Part shown: one piece after another, positions 11,277 to 24,547 of the stretch
Layout: each line of letters begins with the position of its first letter
Numbering within the stretch: the stretch's first letter is position 1
Position numbers and translations under genes: made by a program
The notes under the pieces: model-generated
Database searches by the model: none
What the model was told of the DNA's origin: nothing
The model's input: only the letters and a program-made list of their open reading frames with translations
Assembly: GCA_037178975.1 (NCBI GenBank)
Contig: JASJZH010000005.1
Location: 6,448,001-6,512,000, forward strand
Source: Oscheius tipulae
Lineage: Eukaryota > Nematoda > Chromadorea > Rhabditida > Rhabditidae
Direction of reading: 5' to 3'
Length of the DNA stretch: 64,000 nt

Positions 11277-14200
11277 CTACTTTTTACCTTTCTCTATCGA
11301 GGACTGCTTCTGTGTCGCTGCCTTGCAGGTTGGACCGTAGACCGGGTCGTTTATCCAAAGACTCGGCTCGTCTTTGTCTTTCCTCCAAACGAGTAGCGCC
11401 TCATCGTCGGTGATGCAGCCGGAACAGGAGACAACGACTGGGCCGGAGTCTGTTCTGTAAACAAACGTTCGTGAATCCAAAGAATGTTACGAGGTCTATT
11501 ATCTCAGATCTTGTGGATACCAGCAAAGTCGAAAGCTTGTAAGACAATAGCCTTGAAACTTACTGGCAATGTACGACTCTTCTCACCGGCCGATCAGAGA
11601 TCTTCAATTTCATTGTTAGAGTTAGTTCCACCGAGGTTTCCCTAAATCCCTTTTAGACCCACTCGTCTTTGAACCTACACTGTCTGTGGCGGGTTCAACT
11701 CGGCCGACTTGGGTTCCTCGATTACCTCATCTTCAGGTACCGCTATCAGTACAGGATCGTCAAAGAGGAGATCCTTCCTCTTAATTGTGGGCTTGTCCCA
11801 GACTTTGGGTTGATGATGTTCCCAAGTCCTTCGGGGAGAGAGGGCTAGATAGGAACGGGAATGTTCTGGAACTGAGCTTTTGGAAAAACAGTAGAATGTG
11901 ATACCTTCATCGGAGTACATTTCGAAGTACTCACTATCATATTCCATCGACTGATTGCTCGAACCGGTGGAGTTACGGGGCGGACGGTGCTTGCTGAAGA
12001 TTTTTTCACAATGAGTGTCACTGTCACTATCTCTATTTTTCACAGTGATGAAACTTACGCCTGCGGCTCCTGTACTGCTTCAGGCATGAAGACCGAGTCT
12101 GAACTGATGCCCTTCTGGAAGTTCTTCTTGATGTTGACCATCCAGTTGGCTGTGACCGAGCTTCTCCTTCTAACAATTCCTCTAGATCCATCTCTCTTCT
12201 CCTCGTTATTGTTCTCCGTCACACAAACTGAATCCCTGATTTATTCTTCAGTACCAAAATCCCTACCACTGTAGTCCTTCCTGTCCTGATCGATGTTGAT
12301 AGAAATCTTGCTCGCGGTTTTCTTTGGAAACTCGTTTCTGGACAGATTTTCTTCCTCTTCTGCCTCTTCAGCAGTAGGAATGTAACAGAGCTGAGCTCTC
12401 ATTGACTCCCCACCAGCAGAGTTTTCTGGATTCAGACGACGACCGGGAGGGTATCTGAAAGAGTGTTTTGAAAAGAACAATCGGTTCTGGAACCTTCGAA
12501 GAATGAACTTATTACTGTGGTGATCAGGAAGACCGTGATCTACAGCGTAGATGATCACGTAGCCGTCGGAGGTTCCAACCCAGAGAGAACCGTCCACATA
12601 GCAAAGAGAGACAATGTTAGTCAAGACCTCGTCATCGTTTAGAGAAGGCTTTCTGCAAGACAGTGACAGCGATAGAAAGTTATCCATTACGTTACCTCGT
12701 TCTGTGGTCAAAGGCTATGTCAAACAGTAGTCGACAGACTCCATCGCTCCACAGCTGAATCAATGTCGAATGAGCCGTGGCCAGAAATAGTCCGTGGTTC
12801 GATTTGCAAGAACAGAGAATCTTCTCGAAGAAGGGCGTCCCGCCACCTGCCGTGGAACAAGCCACAAAGACAGTCGAGACACTCGTGAGATTCCTAAGCT
12901 TACCACGATCTTTCAACTCGGGAATGCTTACTGGCTATCAATGACAGAGATCTTGCATCCTGAGGTGACCCAAAGATTGTCGCCCATTGAAATGGCATCT
13001 GTCAAGGGAGCAGCTCCTAGAGGAACATGATACATTTCAAGATTCGCCGGTGATTTGCCCAGAATGTTCTGAAGAACACAATATTAACAACCACTGTGTA
13101 GTCTAACCTCTAAAACTGTAAGAGTTCCGTTGGCCAGCAGAGCGAAGAGACGATTATGAACGCAACGAAGACGAAGAGCCGTATCAGGAAGCTTCATCTC
13201 CCAAAGGACACTTCTGAAATGGGAAAAGTGGTAGTGGTGGTCTTTCTTACCCGTCGTTCTCTTCAATTTGTACAGCTACAATATAGGCAGAGATGAGACC
13301 GACAAAGATGAGATCTTTCTCCACGGCTACCAACGAAGCTACACGACAATCAAACTCAACATCTAGCTGCTCCAGCGTTGATTTTCTCTCGTACATTGTG
13401 ACCTTGGAAATGAGACCAAGCGTCTGGTTTCCGGAGACAATGAAGCAGATGTTGGGCTCGATGTCAGAGGGACAGACGTCGGTTATAGTTACCTCGTCAC
13501 TGGACATACTGGGAGTCTGAAAAATAACTGTTGTAGAACTCTTTTCCCGTACCTTTATCAACATGTTCCTAATATGTTCTCTCTTTGACAGCCTCTCCCT
13601 CAAGACCTGTAGATAGGCCAACTGTTTCTGTCTCAACTGGGTCCTCGAGGGCAGCCCTTTGAGATCACAGAAGGCAGCATGAAACAGTCCTTCAATGTCA
13701 AAGCACAATCTGACCGCAGCCTTGACCGTCTTCATGATCCCAATTGTGTCTGTTCGCATTAGAATCTCCTGTTCATGATGACCTGAATGCTCTTGTTTTC
13801 AATTACAGTATCTGTTTCTACCCAAAAGGACGAGGGCGAAGCGAAAGAGAACTTTCGGTCCTTCTAGAAGGAAAACATCCCAGATGCGAAGAAGTGTCTA
13901 AACAAATATTTTCCGTCTCTTTTCTGTTTTCTTGCCTGAAAGGGTACGGTGTCGAAGAAGAGTGCAATGAACCAATTCAAGGTTATCGTCGTCAGATCGA
14001 CTTCGAGGCTGGCCAAATGAGCTGCCAGATTCGGCGATTTCCACATGAGAAGGTCTTTCAGTACTTCCTGGTCAGCTTGGGCTCCGGTCAGATTTGAGTC
14101 GAAGTAGCTACAGTGGAAGTACTTTTCAGTCACTGCTACGAGGAACCAGAAAGCGTCCTGAGAATCTGTTTTTTTTTCGGATAGGAATGTTCGTGGTGGT

Positions 14201-17200
14201 TATTGGCATGATAAGTATTTTTTAGAGCTTCTCTCAGGAGTCTCGGACTTTTACCTATACCGTTCTAGTCACTCCTAACAGTGGTATCTCTTTCAAAACA
14301 CAAAACAACTGATAAGATCCCCCATATAAGCTGCAGCAGCAGAAGTCTAAACTATCCCAAACACAATGTTCCTACTTGTTCCCAAGCGCAACCGCGGCCT
14401 CTTCCACAACAGATTTCACGAATGGCGTCAGGTCTTTTTCCAATTTCTTTCACCAAAACTATCACATTTTAGCGCAACCGCAAGATCATTCTTCTCATCT
14501 AAAGGGGAAGAAACATTGTATCTATTGTAAATAAATAAAGTGTGCACACTGACCTCGGGAGGTAGAAAACAGAGAGCGGTTGCTGCGAGGAAGTTCATTC
14601 CTTGACAGTAGCCCAAACTGTGATTGTGAAGACAGAAGGCACGTAGGACCTGCTGAAGTTGAGACACCTGAATTGTGGTTCCAATAGTCCAAAAAGGTAC
14701 AGTACGCCTCTGCAGTTGGCGCTCATGAAGTGCACGTTTGATGGCATAGTTCTCAATAGGTCCAGATTGATTTGCTTCAAGTTGGCAGGACTGAACTGAA
14801 ACACGAATTTGGCACAGGAATGGCGCACGATCAGACCTCGCAGTTACGCTCCTCTTGAGGCTGACTACACAGGTTTCGGTAGTAGTATCGGCCGTGTTTT
14901 TGTTTCAACTCGGCCACTTGCTGGTGGATGAGAAGACGCCAGACAGCCGGTCGGAGGCTGTTCGGCACTCCACCACGACACAGAGCACGGGTCTCATTCT
15001 GAACTTGGGAGTTCGGGTAAGAGCAGAGACTCACATTCAGCGGAATGTTACTGTTGCTTCCCAGGTAGTCTCTCCACTTCTTCTTGTGGTGTCTTGCTGC
15101 GTCCTCGTTATCTGAATCTTTCTCGTTTGCTCGAGCAGCCCAGCTTCCTCACTCTCATAAAACTGGTGAAGTTGTGTAGCCATGTAGTGAACAGCCAAGC
15201 CTTCATCCGTGAAATATTGTCGGAAGCCATATGCGTCCACATAATCTCCAGACAGCAGACTGTCAAGGGTCGGGAGAGACGGATCCTGTCCTCGTGCTTC
15301 CTGCACAAGGTTCCTAATCCGTCTTTTGTGCTGAAATGCAATTTCTGATCAAAACGAAGCTTCCAAACTAACCACATCGCCACCGATGAGCTTAACTTGC
15401 ATCACGTCCAGAGAATTATTGTCGTGTAATGGTATCCTGATTGTGGATTGCAGAGCAAAGACGTACTCTTTTCTCGAGTTTTTCACCTGCTCTTCGAGAT
15501 TCTGATTCTTTTCGTTGGACTGGGAGAGAGCCCCTTCGAGAGACAGACACTTTTTGTTCAGACGGTTTACTTCATTGTTGAGGAATCTGCTTGTGGAACT
15601 GTCAGTAGCGGCTCTGGCTCTATCTCTGTAAACCGTTCTTTAATTCACTCTCACTACCACTAACCTTAACATACTGTTCTCCCTGACCAGATCCTTGTTT
15701 TCTCTTTGTAACTTGTGCATTTCCACTTTCTGCTGGTTGTTGACCATTCGGAGCTGCATCAGTTCCCCGACATCTTTCGGATCTTCATGCTCGCTCTCGA
15801 AGACCTCCGACTCGGCACTGACGTCCTTTGATGAACTAGCGGTGGATAGCGAATTTGGTCGGTCTTCGATGCTATGCTTGTGATGTTGTATCCAGTTCGA
15901 TATCCACTCGTTCATTGAGGGAGTTATCTAAAATCGGAGATGTGTTGGGAGCTAACAAGAAATAAAGAGTAGTCAACTGTCTTGTTAGCAAAAATATAGT
16001 GCGTGAAATAATCGAGCGTCTGTGTAAGTTTGTTCGGCCAATAAAATAACTACAGGAGAATTTTGGGCATGTTGAAAACAATGCAATGAATCTTCGAATA
16101 GACTCTCGCCCCCAAAACACGTTCTTTAGTGAACTCTGCTTACCGGATGACTTTCTCCCGCCAACTCCAAACTGAGTCTGTGAATCTTTTCCTCCAAAAC
16201 ACTCAACGAGAGAAGGGAGCCTTCTGATGGCTGTTCTGACACTAAAGGATAATTTTTACCGAGCTCGACTCCTAGAAACTGACACTTCCTCAGCGTCGAC
16301 TTCATTATATCTGGAGCATTATTGTACAAGTGTTCAATGTCCGAGATGCTGCTCCTTCTCAAGCTGTCAGATTTGGAAGGCATGTACTCCAAGTCTCTAA
16401 AGAATCTGAATCTGAAAAATTGACCAACTCGCTAAACCAACAGCGAGATGACTTACCGATTGGCTAGAGCCTCCATCCAGGCTTCGCAACTGGTCCGATT
16501 GTCCGCTTCGAGCTCGAATTGGCGCTCCCCGACGCTGGAAAACGATAGAATGCGGTGTGTACATAGGATATAGGCTCGTAATGGATTCGGTGGGACAATG
16601 GGCAATCGCAACACAAAAAGGAAAGGATGGACAGAGAACGATGAGGATTGGATTCCCTTCAAACAATGACTAATGACGTTTTTGAAAGACTGATGAACAA
16701 AAAAACAGCTGTACTTTCTGACACTTATACCAGCAGCCAACTGCAGCTTCACAGCCCTTTTGTCTTGGCTTATAATGGATAGTAGGCGGCTTCGCCGCTT
16801 CCCTAGTAGCTGAAGTTTTCTTTTACAGCTGATTGTCCCCTTGTCTCTTTTTCTCATGGCCTTTGGATTTGTTACACCACCTCTCTATTTACTCTTTTCT
16901 TCATATATACTGACGATGGGGCCAAGATGCCATTTCCTGAAACTTCGTCTCTCTGCAACAAGTTGATTCCAGTAGTTCACCAAAAAACAGACAAAACACG
17001 GAGCACATAACAAGAGAATGATTGAAACCAAGCAGAACTTACTGAGCCATGAAGGCATTCTTATTTCCCTCCACCACACTAAACGCCGTTTTCTCCAGTG
17101 GAAATGTGCCTAGAACCTCCTGAAGATGAGTATTGAGGAGGTAGGTGAAAAACTCCACCTTGCTGTTTAGGAACTCTTGTTCATCTTTGTAGTAGATTAT

Positions 17201-17317
17201 CCTCCGCCCTATCTCATCCAGAACAAAATAGTACCGCTTCTTGAGCCTCAAAAGGGACAAGGGGCCTTGCTGTTTGATGCTTAATGATCCGGCTAGAGAA
17301 TAGCCGCGCTGCGGCAT
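11277..17317 (-). CDS. tbc-2: TBC1D2/TBC-2-like Rab GAP with C-terminal WD-like propeller region
   Basis: The N-terminus (ATG 17317) is a PH domain: GPLSLLRLKKRYYFVLDE..RIIYYKD, finishing in CEAWMEALANR. A coiled-coil follows (QQKVEMHKLQRENKDLVREN), then VMQVKLIGGDV as in TBC1D2. The TBC domain includes LCRGGVPNSLRPAVWRLLI (normally supplying the catalytic Arg), SLGYCQGMNFLAA (catalytic Gln) and RIWDVFLLEGPKVLFRFAL. TBC1D2 proteins inactivate Rab7/Rab5-class GTPases on endosomes. Here the frame does not stop after the TBC domain: at about 13560 HIRNMLIK joins TPSMSSDEVT across a 36-base stopless intron. It continues with repeats such as CVHNRLFALLANGTLTVLE, SLCYVDGSLWVGTSDGYVIIY and VVVSCSGC..EALLVWRK, like the propellers of ARHGEF10/17, JIP3/4 or LRRK proteins. 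Two merged genes remain possible but no spacer exists. Confidence 0.82.
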
Positions 17318-18756
17318 GACTACCGCTCTTTCCGAAGACGGTCCAGGTTTTTGAACAGAAATTTTGTACTAGGAATCTGAAACTGTTCAGCGTCGTTGAA
17401 ATGTAAAATAGGCCAGGCGAAGTTATAAATCGGCTCATTTTAAAAAGAAAAAGCAAGTTCCATCCAGACATCACATTTAGACACGGCCCGAAAAACGAAA
17501 CACGAATTTTCCCACGGCAGAGCTGCCAAAAAAGGTTCAAAGGGCTGGTTTTGAACGGAACGTGGCGTTTCGGATCACAGTGGATCAGAGGGCGAACAAT
17601 TACTGTGTGTTTGCGTGATGATATAAAAAAAGATAAGCTTTTCGTAGAGTATATGTTAACATGGAAAGCTTGGAAAGGGCACTATTTCGGAAACTGTTAT
17701 GGGATGATCAAGTACTAGAGTCAGCTCTGCGGATATGACTCATTGAACAATATCAAGCGGCAGCAAGGAGGAAAAATGATAAAAGGAGATCCCACAACTG
17801 TAATCGCACTGAATGAATAACTGTTCTTTCGAGCCTAAGGATTATAAGAGTTTAATTCGTTTCTCCCATCCGAAAGCTATTCGTAGACTGAATAGTTATC
17901 CATCGAACTCAAGTATGCCTTTGGATGAACTGTTAGATATCCTCCTTTTCTTACCTTTGTGATTGAGACAGTAAGTATAGAAGCATGCCAGTTTTTCAGT
18001 GTCAGCAATTCTCGATAACTTTTACCTTTTTTTTTAGAAGAAAGAAGGCAATTGCCATCACTAACAATAAGAACAAAGTTAGAATACAAGGAACTAAATT
18101 TTGACTATAAAGGGCACGAGAGGGGCAAAATGTTTTGAAACGTTGGCAACTGGACACAACGCTCTCTCGCGCCGAATTGGCACAAGCCTGTCTGTATAAA
18201 TATCGCTTGGGCCGAAGACTATCACGAAATTGGAGCATTTATGTACGAAAAAGGGAGTATTTTTGGTAACAATACTTTGCTTCGATACTTCATTTGAAAG
18301 TTCTGTACTCATTTTGAGAATCGGCCACTACCTCTTTATAACTACAGTAATTCGTGACAGCACCCAAACCAACTCTGAGAACCAAGGTCTTTCGAAATCT
18401 CCATATTTCAACGACATTGCGGAAAGATCTAGCATACTTTGAGAGTTGTCGTCACGTGGGAAACTTGTCAACTTTTGAAAACCAAAGAAAATGCTTAAAA
18501 ATCCGATGTCACGTTTTAACAACACGACACAGCAGAAGCAAGGGGGCGCTGCTTTTCTCTGAATTGGGAGGACTGTTCGGATCGATGAGTGATGGCCTAG
18601 GGGCGTCCCCAGTCGACTATGCTGCCTATCAAAGAGACACATCTGTTTTGGAGACTGTTTATTATGCGAATTGTTTGAGCAAGAATATGCACAGTGGAGA
18701 TGATAGATTAGGTAAAGCTTCTCGGGTAAAGAATGTAAACTATATGTACAGAAACA
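17318..18756. other. Intergenic upstream of the TBC gene
   Basis: This stretch lies between the 3' end of the AT-hook/zinc-finger gene and the start of the TBC gene on the same strand. No conserved exon was recognised. A plus-strand open frame beginning at 18354 overlaps real minus-strand exons and looks like a shadow. Confidence 0.5.
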
Positions 18757-21700
18757 TTATGAGGCAATTCGGATATCGCGGGTCAAGACGTCAATCGTGT
18801 GTCTCTCCAAATAATGAAGATAGAGGGAGAGCTCGTGGCTGAAGCTGAGGTAGCACTGAAACAGTTTCATTTGGCGATAGCTGTCCACTTACAATGTTAC
18901 AATCATAAGGTTTATATCTATGCAGCTCTTTGTGGTAGTCGAGAAGATCGACTTCACTGAAGAAAATGTTACACGGATCTTTGCAGCCATGTCTGTGGCT
19001 GAAACCTCTCGTTATTCTTCGAAGAACAAAAACAAGGACCTTGCACTTCTCGTCGTCTCGACATTCGTAATGGATCGTGGAAACTTGTCAGTGAAAACTT
19101 TGCGGTCTTTCTCGAAATTCTCGACGAGTTGATTCACACGCGCTACCGGACCTTCTTGCAGGAAACTGGCTATTTTCCGAGTGTAAGTTTCTGAAACCAA
19201 TTCAGAAAAGCAAGAGGAAAGACGTACCAGTAATAGAGATGCACTTGTTCGTAGTCTCTGCCACTCGAGGATGCATCTCGTCTTTGAACCGCTCGTAAAA
19301 GCACTTGATAGCGCCGCCTTGGTGAATGAAACTTCTCCAGCCGAAGAGGAACGTCTCCTGAAAAAGAAATTCGAGTTGAACAACACGCGTGACTAAGACT
19401 GTGCCGAAGTGAACTCACAAATCTACGCTTCAGCGTATTAACTGTCGGATCCCATTGTTTGGTCTCCTCAGCCAGTCCCATCAAACTGTCGCACATTCTT
19501 ATTTGGATAGCCTTCATGACCAGTTCAAACTGCTCCTGAATATTCTTCCTCGTGAACTAAACTCAGAGAGACTCTACCTTCAACAGCTGAAACTCCGGGC
19601 CATCCGTGTTTCCAAAGGCTTCGGTGGCGAGGCCGATAAGTAGCTCGTTCTTCTTCTTGAGGAATACATCAATGACTTCGCGAATCTTGTAGCTCGTCAA
19701 CACTTGCTTCTTGGCTACAACCTTAAGAGAGTCTATAAAAGTTGCTCGAATTGAAAACGAACCGGATCTTTGTCTCTGGTAAGCAATTGTAGGCATGGTC
19801 CTGACAGATCGACCACAGCTTGTTCGAAGAGAGCTCTAGGATCTTCACAGGCCACTGAAGAGGTTGTGTAACTATAGGAAAGTCAATTCACATGTATAAT
19901 TGTCGCCTTTGAGGTACATTGGGTTGACTTCAGCGTCTTCGATTATAAACATGAGGAGATCGTATTCTTCCCTGATCAAGGAGTAGCGGTTAGTCATTCG
20001 GGGCAGAATGGCTAGAATTGATTGTTCATCATCAAGAGACAGGTCAACCTACAGAATTTCTGTCCGCGAGCAAGATTCAAAACCAAATGACTGAAGCAGG
20101 TGGCATCAACTCGGGCCGAATCCGGTGGGAACGGAGCCCAGTCAAGATTCAGTCCTTGGCCTTTGTCAATCACAGAGAAGTCGCAAGCATAGATCACCGG
20201 AGCTCCAATTGGAGGGTCGTCCACGCCGTCCTCGTCATACTCGTAGTCGGTGACCTGGAACGGCACCGGCTCCTCGAAAGACTCTTCAGCTTCTCGCTTG
20301 ACCTCCTCGGGAGTCTTTTCCGGTGGTTCCAAAATCATTATGTCGGGTGAGGTTTCGACAGGAGGAGGTCTGGAAGAAACCTTAACCCATGGTGTCTTCT
20401 AAACTTACGTTAAGAGATGAATGTCGTCCAATGAAGGTTGCCTAAAAACTTCTGGGTGAGCGACCGGATCGGGCAAAGGAGGAGTTTGTTCCGGCACAGG
20501 CTCGTCAGCCTGTTCCGTCTGTGCCCGCCTCAGAAGATACTTCTTGGGAGCCATCATGTACTTGTTCTCTGTCTTCCTAAAAGTTTTCTGTGGACCGAAA
20601 AAGACAACTTGGCTCACATGTTTGCATAAGAGGATGAGAAGGACGTTTTCTCTGAAGCCGAGTCATCTGCCACACTGCTTTCTCGCGAAGGACCAGCAGT
20701 ACTGGACCAGTTACCAGCATCCGATCGTTCTGTATCAGCTGGAGCAGACATGTCAGCTTCTTCCATCTTATTTCTGCTCCCGTACCGTCTCATTTTCTCA
20801 GAAGATTCCATGTCAGCCTTTCTGCCACTTCTCCTTCTCCCTCTCAGACTCTGTTCCAGTGACGGCGAATTTCCAGCAGCCGTGCTTCCAACAGTTGTGC
20901 TCTCCATCAGAGCCTTTTCTGGACTTCTTGTCTTTCTCTTCTCGAGAGCCTCCGGAACGTTTTCCAGTCGACTAGCAGTTTTTGGTGGTCTTCCTCTTCC
21001 CTTCTTTGGGCTCGGCTGTGAGATTTCCTGTTCTGGATCGGTACTGTATGAAACTTTTCTCTTCTTGAGCGGCAGATGCTTCTCTTCCTCTGCTGCGACA
21101 AAGATTTTTATCTGAGGAGCAAGAACAGGTGATAGGTCAGGCTCTGTGACAGAAGATTTCATCTTTTGAACAGCTTCTGTATTCTGCTTGTCCAGAGACT
21201 CTTGTTCTACTGGGGCGAGCTGAAACACACCCGTTTCGGGGAAAAAAAGAGAGAAAGGGTAACAAGAGGAACTGCTATTTACCCACCGGATACTTTCTCG
21301 GTCGACCTCGCTTCTTGGCGCTAACTGTCGGGAACTCCTCGAGGTTGATCCTCTGTGTGACCGTTCCGGCTGGCTAAAAGTCACCATTGAATCGGATGAC
21401 GTAGCAAACTGACCAGAATTCTCTGTTTACTGCCCTTCAAGGGCTCCAAATGTTGCCTATCTAGAGGACCCGAAGACACTTTCTTCGGTGTTTTCAGATC
21501 ACCAGGGCTCGTCTTGACTGTCAGAGTATCCTGGACTGCCGTAGCGTCATACCATTCTTCCGAACCCATCTTCTTCTGAACCAAAGAGAGAGGATTAGGA
21601 GATCTCTTCTCCTCTGGTGTGAGCGTTCGATAGACAATGGGTCTTCGCGAAGGAGACAACATCTCTTCGGAACTCGGGATGAGTTTCCGAGAAGAACCAA

Positions 21701-23759
21701 GTCTTTCGGGACTGATCGTGATTCTCAGAGCCCCCCTTGAAGACCCTCCTTGGTCCATCTTCCGCGGCGACAAGTTAGAACTAACGGGGTGATCCCTTTC
21801 AAAAGCTCTCGTCTCTTTCTTGTCTTGTGTTCTGTTTTGAGCAGTTCTTGGAGACATAACAGACTTCGACAGTAGAGTCTTCACAGGAGCGTCTGTCTCA
21901 TTTGGTGGTGGTGAATACTCAGCTTCTAGTCCGTATTGAGCAAACCAATCGGTGGGTTGCAGTAGTCCCAAAGTTGATACAGGAGGTTTTGCTAACTTCT
22001 TTGCTGGTTCTAGGTTCTTCCGCTTCTGAATCAGTTCTTGGAACTTGCTTCTGGTTGCTTCCAGAGAGACTTGATTAATTCCTGGACCAGATTTGCTGAC
22101 TGACGTTACGGACCTAGATACTGTCTTCTGAAAGGCTCCTTCAGCCTTTTCAGAAACTCGTCTCAGTTTCTGAGATGGTAAAGGCGCAGGAACAAGCTTG
22201 GAGTATTGACGAGAGGGTCCAACCACTGATCCTCGTGACTGTTTCTCTATGGAGTTTCTACGGTTACGATCTCCATTAGCCTCTTCTGTTGACCTCTTGT
22301 CCTTAGCAATAGTCAACAATCCCAGCTGTTGCTGTAGAGAAGCTCCAGTAGGTGGACTGATCCTCAAAGCCTTCTCGATCACTTCACCCAGATTCTCGGT
22401 CTGTATGGCTGGTGATGGGGCAGCAGAGTTGGCCTCAGACGCTGCTGCGGAGCAGGCAGCAAACGCCAAAGTGTCCAGTGGAGAGGCACACTGCGGTAAA
22501 GTCGTAGGCGTTGCAATGACTCTCGGGACAGGCTCATTCGGAGGAAAGCCCATCATGACTGAGAAGAGCAGTGGATTGGGCTTTGGATTGACTGAAGCTG
22601 TCTTGCGTTTCTCGCCGCGGACACGACAGCTAGCCACACCAGTTTCCTGCTGTAGTTTCTGCTTACTCTTTGACAGTCGGTCACTGAGGTCAAGAGGACG
22701 AAGTCTAGGTTGTTTTTCCTCTTCATGGGGCTTCATGAGGGCTGCTGTGATGTTCGATTGAGAAAACACTGAGCAGATTTAAGATTAACAGTAGTTAATG
22801 TATTTACCACTGGTTCTATTAGACTCATTCTTTGGATGCAGGGAGTCCTGAGAAACGTCTTCCGCACTAACTTCCTCCATGGCCATGCTGGTCGATTGAG
22901 AGTCGGAGCTGGATTCGTCTTCTGTAAAAGCTCTGTCTGACAAAATTATTTGAATAGCACGAGTTAAAGATTCAAAAAACTTACCTTGCACAACCATTTC
23001 CTCCAGCCAAACCGTGTTCCAGTCCACATCGATTCCCTGTTCCGGACCACTGATCTCTAGACTCACAACCTCGCTTCCGACTGCTACTCTCATGTCTCTC
23101 GTCTTCGCTGTCCTCGGCTCACTGTCTCCCAGAGCATCGTATGGTTTTCTCATGACTGACGGGATCGGACTGGCTCGGGTATCCGTTCTGTACTGCTTGC
23201 TCATCCTATGCGTGTCCAATCTGCTCTGACGATTGGTCTCCTTCATCATTCCTTCCACAATGTCTAAACATGTTTTTCTTTCATGCAAATTCATGACTCA
23301 CATTCCGAGACGCGCTTTCGAATCTTCCAAAGATTTGGGAGCCACTGTTGATAGCTTCTGTGAACCATGTCGACCTTTTTGACTGGCTCTGTTACTTTTT
23401 CGATTTTCTGCGTGGTCATACTCTTCTTGTTCCACTTCCAGAATCTGGCCCGGGCACAGCCAGCATACGGAATTGTTCGGGCACAGGGAAACGATTCAGT
23501 AGGTGGATTGTAAAGCGAGAAGACCTTCTGTGTCTGTATCATCCTGCTCAGATCGTCCGGACAGACTTTAGTTCGGAGAAAAGATCGTTGAGCATTCTCC
23601 TTCTTGAGAAATTCGAGGCTTTTGACCGGCTGCTCGTATCGAGGCCTCTTCTTTGGAGATATCGACTGGAAATGATGGTGCTCATAACAGGAATGTCTTG
23701 TGTGAACATGAAAAAATAAACAAAAGACTCACCCTGTCTAATGCCGGATCTCCTGCCAT
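18757..23759 (-). CDS. Large AT-hook protein with C-terminal C2H2 zinc fingers
   Basis: Starts with MAGDPALDR (ATG 23759), spliced to SISPKKRPRYEQPVKSLEF. A long Ser/Pro/Lys-rich disordered part follows, including a 450-codon exon (22761-21400). An AT-hook core, KKGRGRPPK, is encoded at 21007-20981. A helical region comes next (EVIDVFLKKKNELLIGLATE; ETFLFGWRSFIHQGGAIKCF). The last exons switch frame through a short intron near 19130 and encode Cys/His fingers: HGCKDPCNIFFSEVDLLDYH, then YDCNICYLSFSHELSLYLHY, where a TTTCAG acceptor splits the second finger after YDCNI. It ends at TAA 18759-18757. The AT-hook plus C2H2 fingers suggests a nuclear chromatin or DNA-binding role (inference). I do not recognise an ortholog. 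Exact exon ends around 19130-19160 are uncertain. Confidence 0.68.
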
Positions 23760-24547
23760 ATGGTTCTCTTTCCCAATAACAGCGAGCTGTAAACGGTCGA
23801 ACTATAAATCTCTAGTCTGATGTCCGCTGCAAAGTTACAGTCACTTCCAATCGTTTAGTCTCTTACCAATAGGATTTTCCAGATTTCTATTTTTTAGAAT
23901 ACCTGAAGATAGGAGGGTTTTTGAATTGAGCGCAAGAAAATACGAGGGAGGAGTATAGATGAAGCTAATTAAGAGAAGGAGAGGGACTCAGGGCAAAGTG
24001 AACGATAAATATTGCACGTTGTTTTGAATAGAAACCGTGTATTCCTGGAGGCAGAGACTGAGAGTACGGGGGATTTCATAAAGGGGACGCTGGCGGCGGA
24101 AAATGAAAAGAGTACGCAGTACGTAAGACCAAACGCGGACTTTTCTAGCCCACGAGGCTAGTGTTCAAATCCTCATCATCGTCGAACTTTCATCATTTTT
24201 GCTTTTTAGAATTTCACAAAGAAGGAGATCGAAATATCTCTTTCCTCCTTTACCGAAAGACTGTTTGTACTTGGGATTGCAGACTAAAAGAAGTTTGTGG
24301 GAATTCGAACTACCTGACCATTTTATAAAATGAATTTAGGATAAAAAAAGTGAGAGACAGAGTGAGTCTTAGAGAAACCGTAACTTGTAGGAGCAATCCT
24401 GAAAATCCTGTAAAGTGCGCTAATAGAAAAGTCTAGACAGACTACTTTTGCCAGATATTCCCCATTTTTCTGTTTTCATTCTTTGATTCTAATAAATGTC
24501 ATGGGAGACATATTTTGGTATTTGCTCATTCCCAGGCCAATCGGAAG
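23760..24547. promoter_or_regulatory. Divergent intergenic region between the AT-hook gene and GET4
   Basis: About 790 bases with the starts of two genes pointing outward. It must hold both promoters. A CTAGCC/GGCTAG hairpin followed by GTTCAAATCC (about 24148-24174) recalls a tRNA T-arm, but no full tRNA folds. A TTCCCAG acceptor at about 24531-24536 precedes the GET4 start. Confidence 0.4.

Noticed and set aside
18354-18842. 162-codon plus-strand open frame
   Set aside because: It overlaps the better-supported zinc-finger exons on the minus strand, has no family features and lacks splice context.
22249-22761. 170-codon plus-strand open frame
   Set aside because: Shadow of the long minus-strand exon of the AT-hook gene; composition mirrors its codons.
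24089-24185. Possible tRNA (GACG..CGTC ends, CTAGCC/GGCTAG hairpin, GTTCAAATCC)
   Set aside because: The A-box and a proper T-stem do not form, and the arm lengths do not fit any tRNA. Probably chance.
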